Source of the DNA: Bryobacterales bacterium
Lineage (GTDB): Bacteria; Acidobacteriota; Terriglobia; Bryobacterales; Bryobacteraceae
NCBI GenBank assembly: GCA_003135055.1
Contig: PLDF01000110.1
Location: 1-48,550, forward strand
Reading direction: 5' to 3'
Length of the DNA: 48,550 nucleotides
Positions 1 through 8,798 of the stretch are shown piece after piece. The translations under genes and the position numbers were made by a program. The notes beneath the pieces were generated by a model. The model worked only from the letters and a program-made list of their open reading frames with translations, was not told the DNA's origin and did no database searches. The stretch's first letter is position 1; each line of letters starts with the position of its first letter.

Positions 1-1
1 C

Positions 2-418
2 ACTGCCGTGGTCGAGGCAGACCCAGGCCAACTGGATCAGATTGTCGTCAACCTCGCCGTGAACGCCCGCGACGCCATGCCTCGCGGCGGAAAGTTTATT
101 CTCGAGACGGGCACGGTGCGATTTGACGAAGCTTTCGCCGACCGCTCCACGCTGAGCGTTGACCCAGATCAGGTTCAGGTGACAATAGAGGATTCCGGGG
201 TAGGCGTGGACCCGAGCACGATGGCACGGATCTTTGAGCCCTTTTTCACCACCAAATCCGGCGGCATGGGCATGGGGCTGTCGATTAGCCGCTCCATCCT
301 TCAAAATCATGGCGGACGGCTGTGGGCCACGCTCAATAACGGCCCGGGGACAAGTTTCCACTTTACTCTTCCGAAGTACCACGCAGGAGCATTAGATGCG
401 CGAATTGCCGGGGTCTGA
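2..418 (+). CDS. Histidine kinase, C-terminal ATPase domain (partial, 5' end outside window)
   Basis: This is the catalytic ATP-binding end of a sensor histidine kinase; the sensor and dimerisation parts lie upstream of the window. The reading frame is open from base 2. Visible motifs in order are an N box (VNLAVNARDAMP), a G1 box (DSGVGVD), an F box (IFEPFFTTK) and a G2 box (GMGMGLSIS), which together mark a complete HATPase_c fold. The spacing and the FTTK motif are typical of NtrB/FixL-like kinases. The stop overlaps the start of the next response regulator by 23 bp, so the two are co-transcribed and probably partners. Family assignment is firm; the input signal is unknown. Confidence 0.93.
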   Translation, partial: TAVVEADPGQLDQIVVNLAVNARDAMPRGGKFILETGTVRFDEAFADRSTLSVDPDQVQVTIEDSGVGVDPSTMARIFEPFFTTKSGGMGMGLSISRSILQNHGGRLWATLNNGPGTSFHFTLPKYHAGALDARIAGV

Positions 419-1034
419 TGGAATTGTTGCGATTGTGGACGACGACCCCTCGGTTCGGCGGGGTCTCGAACGGCTGATCCGGTCACTGGGGTGGAAGGCC
501 GAGACTTTCGCCTCCGCACAGGAATTCCTGGCGCGCCCTCGGACTGATGCGCCAAGTTGTCTGGTGTTGGACTTGCAACTGCCCGATCTGAGCGGGCTCG
601 ACCTGCAGAAGCGGATGGCCGAGGCCGGATTGGAGACCCCCATCGTCTTCCTTACGGGCCATGGCAATATCTCGACGTCCGTGCAGGCTATGAAGGCGGG
701 GGCGATTGAATTTCTGACCAAGCCGGTCGAAGAGCAGGACCTCCTGAGAGCAATTCAGGAGGCCGTCGAACGCGATCGGCGCACTCGAAAGCAGCAAGGG
801 CACCTGCGTGAGTTGCGAGAACGGTTCGAGTCGCTGACCGCGCGTGAGCAGGAAGTCATGCGACAGGTGATATCTGGCCTTTTGAATAAGCAAATTGCAG
901 CCGAACTGAAAATAACTGAGGACACGGTCAAGTTTCATCGCAGGCACATCATTCGCAAAATGCGGGCCGATTCTTTGGCCGATCTGGTGAGGATGGCGGA
1001 GAACCTGGGGATCCGCTCGCACAGGCGGTCCTGA
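396..1034 (+). CDS. FixJ/NarL-type response regulator (receiver + LuxR HTH)
   Basis: A two-domain DNA-binding response regulator of 212 residues. The receiver shows the acidic pocket D15-D17, the phosphoacceptor D59 in LVLDLQLPD, T87 and K109 (LTKP). A linker leads into a C-terminal LuxR-type helix-turn-helix (SLTAREQEVM, then NKQIAAELKITEDTVKFHRRHI). The receiver sequence (FLTGHGNISTSVQAMKAGAIEFLTKP) is of the FixJ/TodT class. Its ATG lies inside the last codons of the upstream kinase, which indicates translational coupling and a cognate pair. It probably activates transcription when phosphorylated; targets cannot be read here. Confidence 0.93.
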   Translation: MRELPGSDGIVAIVDDDPSVRRGLERLIRSLGWKAETFASAQEFLARPRTDAPSCLVLDLQLPDLSGLDLQKRMAEAGLETPIVFLTGHGNISTSVQAMKAGAIEFLTKPVEEQDLLRAIQEAVERDRRTRKQQGHLRELRERFESLTAREQEVMRQVISGLLNKQIAAELKITEDTVKFHRRHIIRKMRADSLADLVRMAENLGIRSHRRS

Positions 1035-1111
1035 AACACCACCTCCAGATCCACCACTAAGGTGTAGTAGATTCTTTCTCTCCGCCCCTGCTATTAATCA
1101 GTGGAAGCCTC

Positions 1112-1489
1112 ATGGTGCCCCTTATTTCAGTAGTGGATGATGATATCTCGGTCCGCACATCGCTGGACAGGCTGATCCGGTCCGTCCGCCTGGAGGTAAC
1201 AGTCTTCGCCTCGGCGGAAGAGTTCTTAAACTCGAACCATCCTCGCAAAGCAGACTGCCTCATATTAGACGTGCGCCTGCCAGGGATGAGCGGTATCGAA
1301 CTCCACCGTCATTTGCTGGCCCGCGCGTTTAACGTACCCGTTATCTTTATTACGGCCCATGCATCCGACGACCGCGCGAGGTCAGAAGCCGCCTCGGATT
1401 GGACGGTCGCTTACTTTACTAAACCCTTCAGCGGAGACGAATTACTCGATGCCGTAAATGCGGCGTTGAAATGGAAACCTGACGACTAA
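1112..1489 (+). CDS. Single-domain response regulator (receiver only)
   Basis: A 125-residue stand-alone receiver resembling the first half of the preceding FixJ-type protein. The acidic residues D9-D11, phosphoacceptor D53 (LILDVRLPG), T81 and K104 (FTKPF) are all present, so it should be phosphorylatable. There is no output domain; the frame ends normally just after the last receiver helix. Such proteins usually act as phosphate shuttles or sinks, or through protein contacts. It sits 77 bp after the FixJ-like gene and 26 bp before a third receiver gene, so the three probably share one kinase. The DDRARSEAAS stretch departs from the usual helix-4 sequence of the neighbours. Confidence 0.88.
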   Translation: MVPLISVVDDDISVRTSLDRLIRSVRLEVTVFASAEEFLNSNHPRKADCLILDVRLPGMSGIELHRHLLARAFNVPVIFITAHASDDRARSEAASDWTVAYFTKPFSGDELLDAVNAALKWKPDD

Positions 1490-1515
1490 GAAACAAAATT
1501 GGCCGAGGAGATCCC

Positions 1516-2181
1516 ATGAGTGATACAGGAGCTTTGGTTTACGTGGTGGATGACGACCTATCCGCCCGGGAAGGCGTCGCGCGACTAATTCGCTCCGCCG
1601 GAGTGATGACGAAGACCTTTGCGTCAGGGGAGGAGTTCCTGGCCGCCTCGCGGCCCAAGACGCCGAGTTGCCTGGTGCTGGACGTGAATCTCCCCGGTGT
1701 AAGCGGGCTTGACGTGCAACAGGAGCTTGCCAAATCTGGCCCTCAGCTCCCCATCGTCTTCCTTACAGGGCACGGCGACATCCCAATGACTGTGCGCGCA
1801 GTTCGAGCAGGTGCCGCCGAGTTTTTGACAAAACCCGTCGACGACGAAGCCCTGTTGAGCGCCATCCAGCGGTGTATCACCTCGTATGTGGAGGAAGAGA
1901 TCCAGTCCGCTGAGAACATCGGAAACGACGAAGTTTCTGAGGAGCAGCAGAAGCTCACGTTGGAAAAGCTCTATCTGGAAGACGAGATCCGCCTCGATCA
2001 CAATATCGGGAATATGGTGGGGCAGGGACTGGCTTTCAAATCCATCCTGAGAAGCGTTCAGATCGTTGCGCCAACCGATTCGACCGTTCTCATTCTAGGG
2101 GAGACGGGAACGGGAAAGGAACTCGTCGCACGGGCGCTTCACGAACTGAGCGCGCGCAGGAAGGGCAGTTTCGTCTTATAG
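1516..2181 (+). pseudogene. NtrC-type response regulator cut inside its AAA+ domain
   Basis: The protein starts as a receiver (D12-D14, phosphoacceptor D56, LTKPVDDE) and continues through a linker into a sigma-54-activator AAA+ domain. The Walker A motif GETGTGKE (about residues 195-202) and the ARALHELSARRKGSFV segment are exactly as in NtrC-family activators. Two codons later the frame stops, where family members continue for some 200 more residues (GAFTGA loop, Walker B) and an HTH. The sequence following the break belongs to a TonB receptor on the opposite strand. As it stands the protein could neither hydrolyse ATP properly nor contact sigma-54. A GGAG lies before the ATG. The cause is a rearrangement or an assembly misjoin. 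Confidence 0.88.
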
Positions 2182-3419
2182 AGGGAGCCCCCGATCGTGG
2201 TGTTCGGCATCGGGAACAGATTGAGAATTGCCTGCGATCCAGGATAGAAACAGCTTTTGGGGATCACATTGCCCGGGAATGGATTGGGCGTCCCCGAACT
2301 GTTGCCGCCCAGGCAATTGCCGCTATCGCGGACGATGATGGGTTGCCCATTACCGTTGACCGACTGGGAGAAGTCTCCGTTGCGCTCGAGCGCCGTGGGC
2401 ATCTCCACGTTGTTAGCGCTGGCCTGCGGAGTCAATTGCTTGTACCACTCTTCGTTGTAAAAAAAGAATAGTTTATTCCTGGATCGATTAATCCCGCCAA
2501 GAAACTTGGGCAGCACAATTGGCCCGCTGACATCGAAGCCATAATAGTTATAACGGTAGAGAGAGCGCGGGTGGCCCTGGGCGTTATTGAAGAAGCTATT
2601 GGCATTCAGGCTGTCATGTCGGTGAAACCATCTCAAGTCGACGTGAAAATCCTTAGTGCCGTTCTTGGTGGTAATGGTAACGATGCCGCCGGCGGCCTTG
2701 CCGTATTCGGCCTGATAGTTCGACGTCAGGATGTTGATTTCACCGACGGCGTCCGGGTTAATCGTAACCTGCTGCGCCTGTTGATCGGTGCGTGTGATCG
2801 ACGATCCGTCGACCGACATATCCTTCATGGTGACCCGCATGCCGTTGATCTGATAGTTTCCGATGGCGCTCAAGTTGCTGACTTCGGCGGCTCCGCCCGG
2901 CATCGCGACTCCAGGCACCAACTTCGCCAGATCATTAATATTGCGCCCGTTCAGCGCTATGTCGCGCAATTGCAAGTTAGTGACGGCCTCGGATCTTTCG
3001 CCCGATTGGGTCTGCATCTCCAACTGGCCGGCATCTTCTGCAACAGTGATGGTCTCGGTCGGCGCTCCTACCTGCAAGGTCAGCTCGCCAAGACCCAGCC
3101 GATCTTGCGGATCTATCACAACGCCGCTGCGGATCAGTTTCTTGAAGCCAGCCTTCTCGATCGACACATCATAAACGCCCTGTTCGATATCGGGCGCGAC
3201 GAAGATTCCAGCGTCGTTGGTGTCTACCGTCCGGGTCCCCTTGGTAGCTTGATTGGTTATGGTGACCTTAGCGCTCGGCACCGATGCCCCTGTAGGGTCC
3301 TTTACCGTTCCGGATACGGTGGCGGAAGTACTTTGAGCGTGGGCTCGTCCAGCCACGAAAAGAAAGGCGGAGGCCATTATCATGGCCATCACCACCGTAC
3401 TACGCATGCGACTTAGCAT
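2139..3419 (-). pseudogene. TonB-dependent receptor (Oar-like), 3' truncated
   Basis: This is the N-terminal third of an outer-membrane TonB-dependent receptor. It has a signal peptide ending near GRAHAQ, a carboxypeptidase-regulatory-like domain (VSGTVKDPTGASVPSAKV...), then a plug domain (LNGRNINDLAKLVPGV, INGMRVTMKDMSVDG, YQAEYGKAAGGIVTITTKNG) and the first beta-barrel strands. Related proteins run to about 1,100-1,200 residues; here the family sequence ends after about 414 residues (..TTIGGSLY) and a few unrelated codons precede a stop. The chosen ATG follows AGAGGAGACACA; an earlier in-frame ATG at 3473 is less likely. The two DUF1080 genes lie just upstream on the same strand, suggesting a former operon for carbohydrate uptake. 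Confidence 0.88.
2170..2184. other. Mid-gene junction between two truncated convergent genes
   Basis: On the plus strand the NtrC-like sequence is normal up to the GSFV codons and then stops. On the minus strand the receptor sequence is normal up to ..GGSLY and then becomes the antisense of the NtrC gene. Both family sequences therefore end within a few bases of one another. The same bases (about 2172-2181) can be read as belonging to either parent. Confidence 0.75.
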
Positions 3420-3451
3420 TGTGTCTCCTCTGTCTCCTTGATCGATCCCGC

Positions 3452-4192
3452 CTAAGATAACGGGCGAATCCAAATATTACGGAACTGCATAAAGGTCTCT
3501 TTAACGTCGGGGTGGTAGTGATCTTGCAGCATTAGCGGACCATCCTCGCAAGGGTCGGTGTCGTCGCTGCTGGTGGTACGGCCCTTGACGGTTACGTTGT
3601 CCTGCACTAGCACGCCGTTGTACAGTACAGTGACTGTTCCCGGGGTTGCGAGTTTTCTATCGGCGCCACACTTCGGCGCATGAAATACGATGTCGTAGGT
3701 CTGCCACTCTTTTGGTGGACGCGATACATTCACCAGGGGCGCGTACTGCCCGTAGAGCGACCCGGCGGATCCATTCGAGTAAGTGGGATTGTTGAATGAG
3801 TCCAAAATCTGGATCTCATAACGGCCCTGCAGGTAGACGCCGCTGTTGGCGCGCGCCTGGCCGTGTGCGTCGGGCATGTAAGGGACGGCGAATTCCACGT
3901 GAATTTGCGCGCTTCCGAACCTTCGCTTCGTGTAGAGGTTGCCGGTGCCGCTCTTACACGTCAGGATGCCGTCCACTATGGGCCACGCTCCTGCTCTACC
4001 GTCCTTATATTGCCACTGGGAAATATCCTTTCCGTCAAACAGAACAATTGCGTCCGAGGGGGGCTGTCCTGGGAACGTTGCGGGAACGACCGGCGTGGGT
4101 TGGGGACCATCTCCTGCGTGCTGCGCCAGCAACGCGGCGCACAGCAGCGCCGCTCCTGCCAGCCTTTCGAGAGATTTCATCGCGCCGACCAT
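3452..4192 (-). CDS. Secreted DUF1080 (3-keto-disaccharide hydrolase-like) protein
   Basis: A 246-residue secreted protein of the DUF1080 family (3-keto-disaccharide hydrolase), a concanavalin-like fold found in carbohydrate-active proteins. After a signal peptide (LAGAALLCAALLAQHAG) come the family landmarks IVLFDGKDISQW, a NSGVYLQGRYEIQILDS core, and the closing FRNIWIRPL. ATGs at 4192 and 4180 are both possible starts; neither has a convincing ribosome site. The start overlaps the end of the upstream DUF1080 gene by 16 bp, so the two are coupled. A truncated TonB receptor follows 32 bp downstream, suggesting the trio handles an oligosaccharide. The substrate is not readable. Confidence 0.85.
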   Translation of the reverse strand: MVGAMKSLERLAGAALLCAALLAQHAGDGPQPTPVVPATFPGQPPSDAIVLFDGKDISQWQYKDGRAGAWPIVDGILTCKSGTGNLYTKRRFGSAQIHVEFAVPYMPDAHGQARANSGVYLQGRYEIQILDSFNNPTYSNGSAGSLYGQYAPLVNVSRPPKEWQTYDIVFHAPKCGADRKLATPGTVTVLYNGVLVQDNVTVKGRTTSSDDTDPCEDGPLMLQDHYHPDVKETFMQFRNIWIRPLS

Positions 4193-4965
4193 GGTTTTTC
4201 CGTCGGCTTGATTGGTTTCATCTGCAGGTTGCGGAACCAGACTTCCGCGCCTTCGGCCTGCAGCATGATTCGGCCTCGGCTCACCGGCACGTATTGGATG
4301 GGATCGTCCGTCGAGGGTTGCTGGATGTCCCAGGCGCGCATCACCACTCGCCCGTTCACGATGTGAGTGGCTTTATCGGCGTCGAGCACCAACTCCAACA
4401 CGTTCCAGCCGTTGCGGTCTTCGAAATCGCCGAACTTGATGATGCGGCCGCGGTTCTGCGTTTTCAGCGGACCGGAGAGGACATACATGGGCAGCCCTTC
4501 GGTTTCGATCTTAGTGGTAATGCGGGAGCCGTCCAGCAGCCAGAGATCGCCCACGTCTGTTTCCTGAATCTGGAACTCGAGGGCGCGCGGCCAGATCTTG
4601 TCGGGACCGTTAAAGAAATAGAGCAACCCGCTGTCCCGCTTGTTCTCATTATTGGGAACGAACCGCTTGGCGCCCCACTTGAATTCGACGCGGATGCGGC
4701 AGTTGAAGAATTCGCGCTCGCTCGCGAGATAGCCGAATTCCTGCCTCTCGTCGCTCTCCGGGATGTCCAGAATATGGATCATTCCGTTTTCCATCTTGAA
4801 TACCTTCTTCGGATCGGAGTTTTTGCCGGTGGATGGAAGAAACGTGTACCATCCATCAAAGTTCCTGCCGTTGAACAGCGATATCCAGCCATCCGAATCA
4901 GGCAGGGGCTGCGCGGACAACAGGGAGGCGCCGATGACGAAGCAAACGGTGGTCGCTAATCTCAC
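4177..4965 (-). CDS. Secreted DUF1080 protein, first gene of the pair
   Basis: A second DUF1080 protein of 262 residues with signal peptide (ATTVCFVIGASLLSAQ), the start motif GWISLFNGRNFDGWY, a RDSGLLYFFNGPDKIWPRA core with a glutamine-rich LEFQIQ strand, and the usual closing VWFRNLQMKPI. It is clearly a paralogue of the downstream gene but diverged. It is the promoter-proximal gene of the minus-strand group DUF1080-DUF1080-TonB receptor. The next gene on the other side, a propeller sensor kinase, is transcribed away from it, leaving an 83-bp divergent intergenic region. Function by family: hydrolysis or binding of (3-keto)glycosides in the periplasm; the exact sugar is unknown. Confidence 0.87.
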   Translation of the reverse strand: MRLATTVCFVIGASLLSAQPLPDSDGWISLFNGRNFDGWYTFLPSTGKNSDPKKVFKMENGMIHILDIPESDERQEFGYLASEREFFNCRIRVEFKWGAKRFVPNNENKRDSGLLYFFNGPDKIWPRALEFQIQETDVGDLWLLDGSRITTKIETEGLPMYVLSGPLKTQNRGRIIKFGDFEDRNGWNVLELVLDADKATHIVNGRVVMRAWDIQQPSTDDPIQYVPVSRGRIMLQAEGAEVWFRNLQMKPIKPTEKPWSAR

Positions 4966-5048
4966 AAGGTGAGATATTATACCGGGACGGATTTCCTGTC
5001 ATTGCACGGAGGCGTAGAGGAGACTATGCGAATGTCATAGTACCCGGT

Positions 5049-8000
5049 ATGCATTCGACGAGGTTGATTGCCGGCGCCGTCATCGGTACGATTGGAGGGA
5101 TCATTCGCGGGATGCTGCAGGGACTTCTCAATTGGCGATGGATGGCGACTGGGCTGCTTGCTTTGGCAGCCGGCAATCTTTGTGCTGCGCCGCGAGTCGC
5201 CTCCGCTTTTCATCGGGAGGACATGAACTACGGTGTCGACTTCTGGCGGGAGCCGGAAGGGTTCGCCCAATCTCGCGTCAGAGCCATTGTGCAGACCAGG
5301 GATGGCTATATTTGGCTCGGGACCGATGGCGGATTGGTACGCTTTAACGGCGAGAGCTTCACCGCGTTCACGGTCCAGAGCGGCGCGCTGAAGGACAACG
5401 AGGTCTGGGCGCTGCAGGAAGACGACGAGGGCGGCTTGTGGATCGGTACCTACGGCGGCGGCCTCACGCTCTTCAAGGAAGGACGCTTCCGAACGTTCAC
5501 GACATCGGACGGGCTTCCGGATGACGTGGTCATGGCGCTGGCCAGCGACCACCAAGGCAATATCTGGATGATTACGCCGCAAGGTCTGGGCCGCGAATTC
5601 CGTGGCGTCTTCGCTCGTATCTCTTCGGAGAGCGTTGATGTTCGCGTCACGGCCGTATGCGCCTCATCGACTGAAGGAGTGGTGGCGGCGACGCGCAAGG
5701 GGGTTTATCGCGTGACGGGCAGCAGGCTGGATTCGCTTCCGATGGCGCCTGCTCCGCCTAGCGCCCAGCCGGGGAACCTGCTGTGCGGCAGCGACGGCTC
5801 AGTATGGATTGGCTACAGCAACGATCTTATTGAACAGCGCCGAGGCGGTTTTTCTGCAACCTTCGGACATGCGCGCAACGCGGGAGGTCATACCAGCCGC
5901 CTCTACGAAGATCCGAGAGGCGGAATTTGGGCCATACAAGGAAAACGGATTACCAAACTGGAGAAGGGCAGTTTCGAGACGGTTCCGGTAGAGGGCGAGG
6001 CCGGCGGACTGGCCAACGTCTACACCTTGTGCATGGATCGCGAAGGCGGCGTCTGGGTCGGGCTGCAGTCGAACGGTCTGGCGCGGCTGCGGACGCGGCA
6101 ACTGTCCACGGTCTCCATCGAAGATGGGTTGCCCGATGATCGCACCCGCGCCGTGTTTGAAGACAGCCGCGGCGATATCTGGATTGGTACGGCCGATGGG
6201 CTGGCTCGGCACCATGACGGTCACTTCACAAACTGGACCGAGGCGAACGGCTCGCGGCTGGGCGACGTACGCTCGATCGCCGAGGATTCCAGCGGCCAGA
6301 TCTGGGTTTCGGCGGGCAAGGAGCTCATGGTCATTGCGGGCGGACGTCTTGTGCCGGCGCCCGGTTGGACCGCAGCGGCCGAAATCGAAGTGCTCTACAA
6401 GGATGCGGAAGGACGCTTGTGGATCGGCACGGACGGCGCGGGCCTTTTCGACTACTCCGGCGGGGCGTTTCGAAATTACCGGACGGAGAACGGATTGGGT
6501 AGCAATCAAGTGCGCGCCATTATGGGCGACCGAACCGGCGCGCTGTGGATCAGCACGTTCGGCAGTGGACTGAGCAAATATTCGAACGGCAAATTCAGTA
6601 TCGTCACTACCAGCAGCGGGCTTGCCGGCAACCGTGTAGTTGCCATGCATGAGGATGAGGAGGGCGCTCTCTGGTTCGCCACCCGGCGTGGCCTTTCGAG
6701 GCTCAAAGACGGGAAATTCTTCACCTGGACCTCGGAGTCCGGCCTGCTATCGGATTTTGTCTATGCCGTGGTGGATGACGGCCACGGCAACTTCTGGTTC
6801 AGTTCCGCCCAGGGCCTCTTCAAAGTCAGCAAACAGGAGCTTCGAGGCTTTGCCGGCGGCCAGGTTAAGAAGGTCACTTCGGTTGCATACGGCGAGAGAG
6901 ATGGTATGAAGACCAGGGCAGGAAACCTGGGAAACCAGCCAGTGGCGTTGAAAACCGCCGACGGCCAACTGCTGTTCACTTCCATGAAAGGGCTAGTGGT
7001 GGTTGAGCCTGACAGGATCGTTCCCAACACCACCTACGTGGCGCCGGTTTATATCGAAAAAGTCATCGTCAATAAGAAGGAGCAGCCGCCGGACCGCTAC
7101 GCTCAATTACCGGCGGGCGGCGGCGAGATCGAAATTCATTACGCCGCCTTGAGCTATTCCGCTCCAGAAAAGGTGCGGTTCCGATACAGACTCGAAGGCT
7201 TCGATCCGGACTGGATCGACGCGGCGGGCAGACGCTTTACCTATTACGCCAATCTGAGCCCGGGCGGCTACCGGTTCCGCGTGGTGGCCGGCAAGGTGGA
7301 TGGGGCTTGGAACGAAGCCGGCGCAACTTTTTCGTTTTATCTCAAGCCGCCATTCTATCGGACATGGCTGTTCGGCGGCCTCGTGATGTTTTCCGTGACT
7401 CTGCTCGCGGCGGCGCTGTACTGGCTCCGCATGCGCGGCTTACGGGCGAGATATTCCGCCGTGCTTGCCGAACGCAACCGTATCTCGAGGGATATCCACG
7501 ACACGCTGTCGCAAAATCTGGCTGGGATCGCGCTGCAGTTGGATGCCGTCCACATGCACTTGCCGGACGTGCAGAGCGATCTGCGAGAACGCCTCGACGA
7601 AGCATGTAACCTGACGAGATACAGTCTCGCCGAAGCGCGGCGGGCGATCGCCGACCTTCGCTCGGACGAATTGGAGTGTCCGGAACTGGCCGCGGCCCTG
7701 CCCGAAATCGCCCAGCGTCTGGCGGCCGCCCTACAGACCCGGATCGAGGTGATCGGCGCACCGCGGAAGCTGAATCCTGCGATGGAAAGAAATCTTCTGC
7801 GCATCTTTCAGGAGGCGCTCACCAATGCCGTAAAGCACGCTCATGCCCGGAGTGTCGATGTGGAACTGAAATTCGCGCCGCACTGTCTCGCGTTGCGAAT
7901 ACGCGACGACGGCCGCGGGTTCGATCCGGAAAGTCTGAATCCGGCGGGAAGCGGGCATTACGGATTGATCGGGATGCGCGAGCGCGCGGAGAGGATCGGC

Positions 8001-8066
8001 GGCCACCTAACGCTGAACAGCAGACCGGGTGAAGGTACCGAACTGCTGGTGGAAGTGCCGATTTAG
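5049..8066 (+). CDS. Reg_prop/Y_Y_Y propeller sensor histidine kinase (HisKA_3)
   Basis: A large one-piece two-component sensor. The periplasmic part is a pair of Reg_prop beta-propellers, seen as repeats of IWxGTxxGLxR type (DGYIWLGTDGGLVRF, GGLWIGTYGGGLTLF and others) up to about residue 650. A Y_Y_Y domain follows (YRLEGFDPDW), then a membrane helix near residues 770-795. The cytoplasmic part has a HisKA_3 H-box with the phospho-His in RDIHDTLSQNLAG (about 816) and an HATPase domain (EALTNAVKHAHA, DDGRGFDP). The start is uncertain: ATG 5049 has no ribosome site, whereas ATG 5112 follows GGAGGGA and begins a signal peptide ending near VASA. The cognate regulator begins 8 bp after its stop. 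Confidence 0.93.
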   Translation: MHSTRLIAGAVIGTIGGIIRGMLQGLLNWRWMATGLLALAAGNLCAAPRVASAFHREDMNYGVDFWREPEGFAQSRVRAIVQTRDGYIWLGTDGGLVRFNGESFTAFTVQSGALKDNEVWALQEDDEGGLWIGTYGGGLTLFKEGRFRTFTTSDGLPDDVVMALASDHQGNIWMITPQGLGREFRGVFARISSESVDVRVTAVCASSTEGVVAATRKGVYRVTGSRLDSLPMAPAPPSAQPGNLLCGSDGSVWIGYSNDLIEQRRGGFSATFGHARNAGGHTSRLYEDPRGGIWAIQGKRITKLEKGSFETVPVEGEAGGLANVYTLCMDREGGVWVGLQSNGLARLRTRQLSTVSIEDGLPDDRTRAVFEDSRGDIWIGTADGLARHHDGHFTNWTEANGSRLGDVRSIAEDSSGQIWVSAGKELMVIAGGRLVPAPGWTAAAEIEVLYKDAEGRLWIGTDGAGLFDYSGGAFRNYRTENGLGSNQVRAIMGDRTGALWISTFGSGLSKYSNGKFSIVTTSSGLAGNRVVAMHEDEEGALWFATRRGLSRLKDGKFFTWTSESGLLSDFVYAVVDDGHGNFWFSSAQGLFKVSKQELRGFAGGQVKKVTSVAYGERDGMKTRAGNLGNQPVALKTADGQLLFTSMKGLVVVEPDRIVPNTTYVAPVYIEKVIVNKKEQPPDRYAQLPAGGGEIEIHYAALSYSAPEKVRFRYRLEGFDPDWIDAAGRRFTYYANLSPGGYRFRVVAGKVDGAWNEAGATFSFYLKPPFYRTWLFGGLVMFSVTLLAAALYWLRMRGLRARYSAVLAERNRISRDIHDTLSQNLAGIALQLDAVHMHLPDVQSDLRERLDEACNLTRYSLAEARRAIADLRSDELECPELAAALPEIAQRLAAALQTRIEVIGAPRKLNPAMERNLLRIFQEALTNAVKHAHARSVDVELKFAPHCLALRIRDDGRGFDPESLNPAGSGHYGLIGMRERAERIGGHLTLNSRPGEGTELLVEVPI

Positions 8067-8073
8067 AGGAGCC

Positions 8074-8715
8074 ATGAGCGATCCCAACAACGAAGGCCGG
8101 ATTCGCACCATGATCGTGGAGGACCATTTTGTGGTGCGCGTCGGCCTCGCAGCCATCATCAACAGTCAACCCGATATGGTGAACGTGGTCGAAACCAGCA
8201 ACGGGCGGCAAGCGGTGGAACTGTTCGAGAAGTACCAGCCGGATGTCACCCTGATGGACCTGCGGCTCCCCGGCTTAAGCGGGATTGAAGCCATCACGGC
8301 GATTTTGGGAAAGTTCTCGCGGGCGCGGATCATCGTATTGTCGTCGTTCGGTGGGACCGAGAACGTGTTCCGGGCTTTCCAGGCCGGCGCCCGTTCGTAC
8401 TTTCTGAAAGACGTGAAAGGCCGCGAACTGGTGGAGGCGATCCGGGCCGTACACGCGGGTCAAAGACCGCTTCCCAAGGAAGTGGCCTCATGCCTGGCGG
8501 AAAGGATTCCCTGTCCGGAACTCAGCCCGCGCGAGTTGGAGATCCTCAAGCTGATCGCGAACGGAGAATCTAACAAAGAGATCGCGGTTCGGCTGGCAAT
8601 CAGCGAGGGAACCGTTCGGGTGCACGCCAGCAACGTCTTCGTCAAGCTTGGCTGCAGCGACCGCGCCCAGGCTGTTGCAGTCGCCTTCCACCGCGGCATT
8701 ATCGCCATTGAGTAA
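8074..8715 (+). CDS. NarL/LuxR-family response regulator, partner of the propeller kinase
   Basis: A DNA-binding response regulator of 213 residues. The receiver has the acidic pair in MIVEDHFVV, phosphoacceptor D in VTLMDLRLPGLSG, and K in YFLKDVKG. The C-terminal LuxR-type HTH reads LSPRELEILKLIANGESNKEIAVRLAISEGTVRVHASNVF (in parts). The ATG chosen follows an AGAGGAGCC ribosome site just after the kinase stop; an upstream in-frame ATG at 8029 lies inside the kinase gene and lacks such a site. The tight spacing makes it the cognate partner of the preceding kinase. HisKA_3 kinases normally pair with NarL-type regulators, which agrees. Targets are unknown; the following propeller gene is one candidate. 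Confidence 0.94.
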   Translation: MSDPNNEGRIRTMIVEDHFVVRVGLAAIINSQPDMVNVVETSNGRQAVELFEKYQPDVTLMDLRLPGLSGIEAITAILGKFSRARIIVLSSFGGTENVFRAFQAGARSYFLKDVKGRELVEAIRAVHAGQRPLPKEVASCLAERIPCPELSPRELEILKLIANGESNKEIAVRLAISEGTVRVHASNVFVKLGCSDRAQAVAVAFHRGIIAIE

Positions 8716-8798
8716 TCGGAACAGGCAACCCAAAGAAATTTGAACCAATTGGCACTAAACTAAGATCCACCGCAATAAAACGCAACCAGGGAGCCCGT

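Noticed and set aside
7342..7804. Long open frames antisense to the sensor kinase
   Set aside because: They are by-products of GC-rich codon use in the kinase gene; no ribosome sites and no family similarity.
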